Assembly (NCBI GenBank): GCA_009783985.1
Contig: WQVM01000006.1
Location: 1-39,240 of the forward strand
Source of the DNA: Bacillota bacterium
GTDB lineage: Bacteria; Bacillota; Clostridia; Christensenellales; Pumilibacteraceae
Reading direction: 5' to 3'
Length of the DNA stretch: 39,240 bases
Part shown: positions 1 through 6,062 of the stretch, in pieces
Layout of the letters: each line of letters starts with the position of its first letter
How positions within the stretch are numbered: the first letter of the stretch is position 1
The notes under the pieces: generated by a model
Told to the model about the DNA's origin: nothing
Databases searched by the model: none
The model's input: only the letters and a program-made list of their open reading frames with translations
Translations under genes and position numbers: made by a program

Positions 1-191
<191 letters not shown>

Positions 192-380
192 AAAAGTAAA
201 ATGAGCCTTTACGGGCTTATATGGGCGGCGAAAAAGGTTTTTTGAATTCCTTTTTCGTGACAGCCTGTAATTGTATCGGTTATGCGAGAGCATAACTAAC
301 GAATGGTGACTATACTTTGAGCAGTCGACGGCACAAAGCATAATAACCACTATCCTAAAACCGTTCCGATCATGTATAGA
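192..380 (+). other. 16S rRNA 3' trailer with hairpins
   Basis: This non-coding stretch joins the 16S 3' end to the terminator. It holds several self-complementary segments: CGAAAAAGG/CCTTTTTCG around 229-258, the hairpin GTTATGC-GAGA-GCATAAC at 279-296, and an imperfect TATACTTTG/CAAAGCATA pair around 312-342. It is probably the 3' spacer that pairs with the 16S 5' leader for RNase processing, but the leader is outside the window, so that is inference. No tRNA is seen. Confidence 0.6.
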
Positions 381-411
381 AAGACTAGGCGTCCAAAACC
401 TAGTCTTTTTT
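381..411 (+). terminator. Intrinsic terminator ending the 16S transcript
   Basis: A 9-bp stem AAGACTAGG/CCTAGTCTT with a 9-nt loop is followed by a T run. It lies about 190 nt after the 16S end with no other RNA gene between, which implies that the 16S is transcribed alone. Confidence 0.88.
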
Positions 412-436
412 ATATCTCTTAGGGTTAATTCCCCGA

Positions 437-566
437 TGCTTGCGTCGTTCCGTTTTAGTGCGAACGAAGTGAGCAAGGGTGGATACCCCGTTGCTTGCGG
501 CGGGGAGACCTTCACTAAAACAACAAATAAGGAGATTTCTCCGCTTCGGTCGAAAGAACACCCAAC
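437..566. repeat. Nested inverted repeats plus a solo half of the repeat-A palindrome
   Basis: GTTTTAGTG (452-460) and CACTAAAAC (513-521) form an outer inverted repeat around smaller hairpins (CCCCG/CGGGG; CTTGC/GCAAG; CGTTC/GAACG). Directly after it, 523-566 matches almost exactly one arm of the large palindrome at 34830-34925 (core TCTCCGCTTCGGTCGAAA). This looks like non-coding, MITE-like repeat DNA. The ORF-track entry 436-627 is made of this repeat and is not taken as a gene. Confidence 0.7.
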
Positions 567-685
567 TTTTGTGGGATATAATTTATTTATGACTATTCCA
601 TACAAGGATTGTTTTCCATACCTTTGAACAATCCCTAGTTGAAATGCTTTGGTAAAAATGTGTGGAGTTAACCTGACCATATTAT

Positions 686-747
686 CGTCATTGCGAGCCG
701 TCACAATAGTAGGACATAAAGAATTATTGTGCGGCGAAGCAATCCAG
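686..747. repeat. CATTGCGAG...GCAATCC palindromic repeat (family B)
   Basis: CATTGCGAG at 689 pairs imperfectly with CGAAGCAATCC at about 735-745, and the inner parts CACAATA and TATTGTG extend the stem. The word pair CATTGCGAG/GCAATCC resembles dispersed palindromes seen in many bacterial genomes. A second copy lies around 14082. Between 748 and 1014 I see no supported gene or other clear structure. Confidence 0.65.
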
Positions 748-1014
748 CTAAGGAATAGACGGAAACAATAGATAAAATAATCTTTGCGTAATATACATGT
801 CCACATGTGCATAAAGGTTTATTAGGGGTTAAATAGTAGTAATTACATAATAAAGTTGTAGTCGTCAAGCATAACAGAGAGAACAACAATGCTTTGACGA
901 TTATCATTTCCTGCGATAGGTGAAAGGCATAGCACAATAAAAACATATCGTAAAGCAAAAAATCGATGTTTGGTAGGACCGCAAGAACACAATGGGTTGG
1001 GGTTGTAAAATTGG

Positions 1015-1043
1015 TTGACAATTAGTTCTAAATATAGTAAAAT
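1015..1043 (+). promoter_or_regulatory. Promoter of the thioesterase gene
   Basis: TTGACA (1015-1020) and TAAAAT (1038-1043) are separated by exactly 17 bp. The predicted start near 1050 gives a leader of about 220 nt before the thioesterase ORF. Confidence 0.7.
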
Positions 1044-1170
1044 TAAATATATGTCGAAGACTAGAAAAAAGTCGGAAATAGAGATAAGGCTACTCCAAAC
1101 ACATTAACGGCAAAAGAACTTAACGCATCAGATTTATAAATAAACAATACAACTAATTAGACAGGCTTTC

Positions 1171-1248
1171 ACTCCATAAAAGGGGGCAAGGTATGGAATT
1201 GTTCAAATGGAGTCTAACTTAAATATCGTCTTCGCTCGCAAAGACGAT
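1171..1248 (+). promoter_or_regulatory. Structured leader with a 9-codon uORF
   Basis: The 5' leader of the thioesterase mRNA holds two stems: ACTCCAT (1171-1177) with ATGGAGT (1207-1213), and ATCGTCTT (1225-1232) with AAGACGAT (1241-1248). Between them a purine-rich AGGGGGCAAGGT precedes ATG at 1193, which opens a nine-residue ORF (MELFKWSLT) ending at 1222. This may be a regulatory leader or a decayed repeat. No known riboswitch class is recognised and no T run follows the second stem. Confidence 0.4.
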
Positions 1249-1271
1249 CTATTTCTAAAAGGAGGGGGAGT

Positions 1272-1667
1272 ATGATGGATATACAAATTGGCAAAAGTAT
1301 AACAGTCACAACAAAGGTGGACAAAACTAATACGGCTCTAGCAGTAGGAAGTGGTGGTTTAGAGGTTTTTGGCACGCCTATGATGATTGCACTTATGGAA
1401 AAATCCGCATACAAAGTGCTTGAGGATAGTTTAGGCGTGGGACAAACCTCTGTGGGGATTAAGCTTAATGTAGAGCATATTTCGGCAAGTCCGCTTGGGG
1501 CTGATATATCTGCAATGGCAACAATTACGGCAGTAGACGGTCGTAAAGTATCGTTTGACCTTACGGCAAGAGACAATAGTGGTATGATTGGCAAGGGAAC
1601 ACATGATAGATTTGTTATAGATTCAGAAAAATTTATGAATAAGGTAAAAGAAAAAGCGATGGTGTAA
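1272..1667 (+). CDS. FlK-like acyl-CoA thioesterase (hot-dog fold)
   Basis: This 131-residue protein matches the fluoroacetyl-CoA thioesterase (FlK)-like branch of the hot-dog fold, which hydrolyses small acyl-CoA thioesters in the cytoplasm. Family landmarks are visible: FGTPMMIALMEKSA, then VGIKLNVEHISASPLG, then GKGTHDRFVID near the C-terminus. Thr35, Glu43 and His69 have the same spacing (8 and 26) as the FlK catalytic triad Thr42-Glu50-His76. The real substrate is unknown, since most bacterial homologues are not fluoroacetate-resistance enzymes. A strong Shine-Dalgarno AAAGGAGGGGG lies just upstream; start codons at 1272 and 1275 are both possible. The gene stands alone, with its own promoter, long leader and terminator. 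Confidence 0.85.
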   Translation: MMDIQIGKSITVTTKVDKTNTALAVGSGGLEVFGTPMMIALMEKSAYKVLEDSLGVGQTSVGIKLNVEHISASPLGADISAMATITAVDGRKVSFDLTARDNSGMIGKGTHDRFVIDSEKFMNKVKEKAMV

Positions 1668-1679
1668 GTCGCTTTTTTT
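1651..1679 (+). terminator. Intrinsic terminator overlapping the thioesterase stop
   Basis: The stem AAAAAGCGA (1651-1659) and TCGCTTTTT (1669-1677) is followed by further T residues. The upstream arm lies inside the last codons of the gene and the stop codon is in the loop. Confidence 0.85.
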
Positions 1680-1718
1680 AGTGGTTGTAGACAATATGCT
1701 TAATTAAAGTGTTTGCTA

Positions 1719-1812
1719 GTTTGGCGGTGCAAAATAATCGTGATAGGCTATTAAAGTTGTTATCGAAGATCAAACGAAATGTATGGGACGATGGCAATCT
1801 TTCCCTACACAA
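1719..1812. repeat. Degenerate copy of the GTGCTAAA / GGGACGATGG repeat (family C)
   Basis: The segment starting TTGGCGGTGCAAAATAATCG and ending in GGGACGATGGCAATC aligns by eye with 15120-15186 (TTGGTGGTGCTAAACAATTG ... GGGACGATGGCGATC). Both lie in gene-free spacers. It is non-coding and probably a diverged member of the same dispersed repeat. Confidence 0.55.
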
Positions 1813-1866
1813 GACACAGCATATTACTAGTAACTTTTGTACCATTACAACTTAAATAGGCATTTC

Positions 1867-2925
1867 TTATTGACACGAACAAGGTTCGTCGCACCAACAT
1901 ACATTTATGAGTCTATATCTGATTCGGGTTTGTATAGGTGAGCTGAAGTCTATTGTGTGGGTGTAATACTCTATGAGCAGTTTGCTTGCCCTGTTGCCGT
2001 TAGAGTAATAATCATTGACAGCATACCATGCCCGTATCGGCTGACCGGGGCGTTGAGTAGCAAGTGATATTTGTACTGCGTAGGTTTCTATTTCGCCGTT
2101 AATAGATGTGCCGTCAGAAGTAACAAAATTAGTGAGATTTCCGATAGGTAAGTTTTGGGTATCTGATGCGGAGGTTACACTAATCGGATGTGACATTATG
2201 CCGTTACGATGAAAGTCAAACATATTATTCAAGTCAAATCTTATCGGACGATTATTTCCAAGGTCACGCAATGCCCTAACAACAAAAAACAAAGATTCGT
2301 TATCAAAGCTGATTCTTCCAGAGGGGATAGTTCTTTCTGAGACTGTGCCGAATATTAAGTCGCCGTTTTCTTCTTCGCCGATTATAGGTCTAAAAGTGCT
2401 TGTGAGTCCTTGTATATGAGTTGGGTCATAAAAAGTTATGATTTGGTGGCTAAGGTTAGGATTAATGTCACCTCTAGAATATCCGTCGCTGGCTACCTTT
2501 CGTCTTGTTATGACTGTTCGTGTTGAGTGGGTAGGGGTAGGGCGAAGTAAATCACTCATAATTGTAGCTGAGGTTATAATAGTGTCTCTTACTATATCAC
2601 TACAATTATTGTCACTACAGTCATCAGTATCATCACAATCACCACACTCAAAATCAAGATACCAATCGGTTGTTATAAAATAACGGTTACGAGCATCATT
2701 TGCCCTAGTCGTTACGGTCTGTGCACCTCTCGCTAACACCTCTCTAGAGTCTTCTACATCGTTACCGCTTTGTCTTTCGATTCTGTAATGCTCAATAGAA
2801 TAAACAAGGGTCTCGCCGTGTTCCCAAGGTGAAGTCTCGTCAAAAACTGCTACTGCTGTTCCGCCTCCGCCACAAGCGACAAGAAACAGTGTTAAAGATA
2901 ATAATAAGAATACCAATTTTTTCAT
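1867..2925 (-). CDS. Predicted lipoprotein, unknown function
   Basis: This 352-residue protein opens with a lipoprotein signal peptide: MKK, a hydrophobic stretch, and the lipobox LVAC with Cys18, followed by four Gly. It should be lipid-anchored on the outer face of the membrane. The mature part has no domain I recognise; it is rich in Ser, Thr and Arg, with an acidic Cys cluster (ECGDCDDTDDCSDNNC) and a Cys-rich C-terminus (CWCDEPCSCQ) that might form disulfides or bind metal. It is transcribed divergently from addB. Its promoter puts the transcript start about 2 nt before the ATG, so it should be leaderless. Confidence 0.8.
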   Translation of the reverse strand: MKKLVFLLLSLTLFLVACGGGGTAVAVFDETSPWEHGETLVYSIEHYRIERQSGNDVEDSREVLARGAQTVTTRANDARNRYFITTDWYLDFECGDCDDTDDCSDNNCSDIVRDTIITSATIMSDLLRPTPTHSTRTVITRRKVASDGYSRGDINPNLSHQIITFYDPTHIQGLTSTFRPIIGEEENGDLIFGTVSERTIPSGRISFDNESLFFVVRALRDLGNNRPIRFDLNNMFDFHRNGIMSHPISVTSASDTQNLPIGNLTNFVTSDGTSINGEIETYAVQISLATQRPGQPIRAWYAVNDYYSNGNRASKLLIEYYTHTIDFSSPIQTRIRYRLINVCWCDEPCSCQ

Positions 2926-2933
2926 TACAATTT

Positions 2934-2962
2934 ATTATAGCACATTCCGCTTGCCTTGTCAC
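2934..2962 (-). promoter_or_regulatory. Promoter of the lipoprotein gene (leaderless)
   Basis: On the minus strand GTGACA (plus 2957-2962) and TATAAT (plus 2934-2939) have a 17-bp spacer. The expected start is near 2927, while the ATG begins at 2925. No Shine-Dalgarno can fit. Confidence 0.7.
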
Positions 2963-2980
2963 CACAAATTAGGGTATAAT
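2951..2980 (+). promoter_or_regulatory. Promoter of addB (leaderless)
   Basis: TTGCCT (2951-2956) and TATAAT (2975-2980) have an 18-bp spacer. The expected start is near 2987 and the addB ATG is at 2989. The -35 elements of this promoter and of the divergent lipoprotein promoter overlap. Confidence 0.65.
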
Positions 2981-2988
2981 AATCTAAA

Positions 2989-5985
2989 ATGCCAAAAAAA
3001 ATTATCAAAAAAAATACATATAGTGCGGCGTTAGACTGTCTAATAGAAGAAATCAAGGCTAACAAGCATAAGGTAGGGGCGGGGTTAGACACTCGCCATA
3101 TTGTTATTGTGCCGGACAAGTATACTATGGCGGTCGAAAGACGGTTGTTAGGAGACGGTGCAGGGGCAACTTTTGATATTGAGGTGGTGACTCTCAATAG
3201 ACTTTTTGGATTACTATGGGATGGCGACGAACAATATTTGAGCAAACAAGGTGCATTATTGTACTTAAAAAAAGCTACCGAGAAAGTTAAGGACAAGCTG
3301 GTTTTTTTTGGACGGAGTATCAAGTACGCAGGTTTTTTTGCAAAAATGTATGAGATAATCACGCAGTTGCAAGCCAATAAAATTGAGCCTACAGATTTGG
3401 TTGCAGCTACTCAAAAAGCAGTCGGGGCAGCAAAATTCAAGTTTGGAGATATAGGACTGATTTATGGAGCGTATCAGGAGCTGACCTTAGGTCGTTTTAT
3501 TGATGCGGGAGGGCGGCTCAAATTGTTAGAAAAAATTGTGCGGAAACATATTTACTTTGATAACACATATGTGTATGTCGCCAATTTTGATGTATTTACA
3601 AAGCGGGCAAGAGGTATAATTGATATTCTTGCCGAGCGGACAAATGTAACGGTCTATAGCACAGAAGACAAGGCACTAACAGCTACTTGTCTGCCGCCCA
3701 CAACGCTATACAACGCAAAAGACAGTGTTGACGAACTCAAAGAAATAGCAAAACGCATAAGATACCTTGTATCGTACGGAATGCGTTACAAAGATATGGC
3801 TCTTGTTAGGACTAATATCAACGCAGGACAAATCAAGAGAATATTCGGGGAGTTTGATATTCCGTACTATGCCGACGCTAAGATAGATTTGGCTAGACAC
3901 CCCTTGGGAGTATTTTTGCTTGCGGTTCTTGATTTTATTAGTGCATCGGGGCTAAAAGAAGCGACAGCCGTTATTAGGAGTCAATACTTTTTTGAGCTAA
4001 CAGACAAAAAGATTGACAATAGAGAGATTGATTCTTTTGTAACTGCTTGCATTGCTAATTCTGTGGATTATGGGGATTTCGAAAAACCGTGGACAATTAT
4101 AGAAACGCCCCACTTAGCTGAGTATGAGAGTGTGCGACAGGCACTTATAAGTCTTATAGCAAAATTACCTGGCGGTACAGCGACGGCATCGGAATGGTCT
4201 AATAAACTAGCCGAGCTAATCAGCAATGCTGACGATACTACAGTTGCCTTAGGTCATAGGGCAGGGGTTGACTACAAGGCAGTAACTAACAAGGTGCGTC
4301 AAAGTATCGCACTTGCAGGTGAGTTATATTCGGACGAGAATATGAGAGCGACTGAGTTTGGCGAGGTGCTAAAGCTACTTTTGTCAGGGGCAGAGGTTTC
4401 GCCGCTTTCGCCGTCTGCTGACTGCGTGATTGTTGGTGGTCCTGAGATTTTTCGCGGTACACCGTACAAAGCAATGTTTGTTTCGGGCTTTAATGAAGGA
4501 GTGTTACCTAATACGCTTACCGACAGCGGAATCATAACCGATGACGAGATAGACGGACTTGGACTAGCAGGCTTATCAATTGAGCCAAAAGTCAAAGAGG
4601 TCAACGATAGAGCAAAAACAGAACTCAAGCAACTTTTGATGTGCGGACACGATAGGTTGTTTTTGTCGTGGACAAGCGTTCTTGCAGACGGCACCGAGGG
4701 CAGAAAACCACAGATGTTAGAAGTGCTAGAGCAGACCCACCAAATCACTCAAATCAATCCCGATGAGATAGGGGGCATAACTCTGCAAGGTAAGGATTTA
4801 AGAGACCACGCAGCTGAGTTAGCATATATGGCATCGGCAAGAAAAAACTGCGAGAGAGAGCTTATTGCGTATGTCGGCGGGGCAAAAAGTCCTTTGGGCG
4901 TGCCTTATTACGACGCAATATATTCGGCTTTGTCTAAGAAAAATACTTTTAATCCATACAAATACATTGCCCAAAATGCTGACCTTGATTATCGCTTGTT
5001 TAACGCAGATAAAATGTTTTTTTCTTACCGCCGAACAAAGGTATCACAGTTAGAGAGTTATTTTTCTTGTCCGTATTTGCATTTTGCCGAGTATGGATTA
5101 AGGCTAAAAGAGCGAAAAACAGGCGGAGTTTTGCCTGTTGATGTAGGTAATATCTTGCACGAAGCTATAGACAAGTGGCTAGGCTTAGATGACTTTGACG
5201 ATGTGCCAAAGCAGACTGCTAAGATAATTGACCAAATCCTTGCAGAGCGACCAAAAAGCTTTGTAGAGGCTAATGAGGGGCTTTTATGCCGTCTCAAAAA
5301 AGAATGTATAAGGATAGCCGAAATTATAACATTCCAAATCAAAAACACCAAGTTTGTCAATTTAGGACGGGAAATGGAGTTTAAGTATGGATGCGGTGAC
5401 CTTGAGTTTGTCGGAAAAATTGACAGGGTAGATGAGTATGACAAATCTGTCAGAATAATTGACTACAAGTCAGGTAAAATTGAACTAAAAGCGTCAGACC
5501 TCTATTACGGAAAAAAACTACAGTTGTTTATATATATGTACGCACTAATGGGCGAGGGGTATTATCCTGCTGGTGTATTTTATTTTCCTTTTAAGGACGA
5601 GTTTGGGGATAAGAGCGATGATTATCGTATGGTAGGTGTGTATGCTAGAGAATATGCGACAGCACACGATATAGGATTAGAGCAAGAGAATTTTGATAGT
5701 ACAATAATCAAGGCAGGAACTAAGTCTGCCCAAAAAGGCAAGGTAGAACTACACGGGAACAAAAGCCGTTCGGCACTTGATATCGGTACTTTGCGTTTGT
5801 TATGTGATTATGCGTCCAAAATCTCACAAATCGCCGTCAAAGAAATCTCAAGCGGTAATATCACCCCCTCACCATACAAAGGAGTATGTGAGTACTGCAA
5901 GTGTGGTGACATATGTCAGGTAAAGGATAAGGTCACTCAACGAGGCGGAGGAAAGATAACTTGGAAAGGAATAAAAAACAATTAG
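2989..5985 (+). CDS. addB: AddB-like nuclease subunit of the AddAB recombination complex
   Basis: This 998-residue protein is the AddB (RexB) partner in the AddAB helicase-nuclease that resects double-strand breaks for RecA. The C-terminal RecB-like nuclease domain is clear: LHEAIDKWL, GKIDRVDEYD, RIIDYKSGK and QLFIYMYAL. The iron-sulfur Cys set is complete, with one Cys in YFSCPYLHFAEYGL and three in CEYCKCGDIC. The N-terminus lacks the GxxGxGKT Walker A loop usual at the start of AddB, and a stop codon at 2980-2982 in the same frame rules out a longer start. It is somewhat shorter than the B. subtilis protein. addA follows after a 77-nt spacer holding a palindromic repeat. No Shine-Dalgarno is present; the mRNA is predicted to be leaderless. 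Confidence 0.9.
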   Translation: MPKKIIKKNTYSAALDCLIEEIKANKHKVGAGLDTRHIVIVPDKYTMAVERRLLGDGAGATFDIEVVTLNRLFGLLWDGDEQYLSKQGALLYLKKATEKVKDKLVFFGRSIKYAGFFAKMYEIITQLQANKIEPTDLVAATQKAVGAAKFKFGDIGLIYGAYQELTLGRFIDAGGRLKLLEKIVRKHIYFDNTYVYVANFDVFTKRARGIIDILAERTNVTVYSTEDKALTATCLPPTTLYNAKDSVDELKEIAKRIRYLVSYGMRYKDMALVRTNINAGQIKRIFGEFDIPYYADAKIDLARHPLGVFLLAVLDFISASGLKEATAVIRSQYFFELTDKKIDNREIDSFVTACIANSVDYGDFEKPWTIIETPHLAEYESVRQALISLIAKLPGGTATASEWSNKLAELISNADDTTVALGHRAGVDYKAVTNKVRQSIALAGELYSDENMRATEFGEVLKLLLSGAEVSPLSPSADCVIVGGPEIFRGTPYKAMFVSGFNEGVLPNTLTDSGIITDDEIDGLGLAGLSIEPKVKEVNDRAKTELKQLLMCGHDRLFLSWTSVLADGTEGRKPQMLEVLEQTHQITQINPDEIGGITLQGKDLRDHAAELAYMASARKNCERELIAYVGGAKSPLGVPYYDAIYSALSKKNTFNPYKYIAQNADLDYRLFNADKMFFSYRRTKVSQLESYFSCPYLHFAEYGLRLKERKTGGVLPVDVGNILHEAIDKWLGLDDFDDVPKQTAKIIDQILAERPKSFVEANEGLLCRLKKECIRIAEIITFQIKNTKFVNLGREMEFKYGCGDLEFVGKIDRVDEYDKSVRIIDYKSGKIELKASDLYYGKKLQLFIYMYALMGEGYYPAGVFYFPFKDEFGDKSDDYRMVGVYAREYATAHDIGLEQENFDSTIIKAGTKSAQKGKVELHGNKSRSALDIGTLRLLCDYASKISQIAVKEISSGNITPSPYKGVCEYCKCGDICQVKDKVTQRGGGKITWKGIKNN

Positions 5986-6060
5986 TAATTAGGAATTATT
6001 GCTAAAATTATTTTAATTGAACTGTCAACAATTCCTAACTCCTAATTCCTAATTAAAAAA
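5983..6060. repeat. AATTAGGAATTA palindrome between addB and addA (family D)
   Basis: Left-arm words TAATTAGGAATTATTG and right-arm words CAATTCCTAACTCCTAATTC are inverted copies built from short tandem AATTAGG-like units, around a loop of about 25 nt. The palindrome fills the whole addB-addA spacer and should form a long hairpin in the shared mRNA just before addA. Confidence 0.75.
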
Positions 6061-6062
6061 TT

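Noticed and set aside
436-627. 63-codon ORF
   Set aside because: It is made of the repeat-A arm and nested inverted repeats, with no ribosome site.
701-1021. 106-codon minus-strand ORF
   Set aside because: Low-complexity Leu/Tyr/Cys-rich translation of AT-rich spacer DNA overlapping a family B repeat; no support as a gene.
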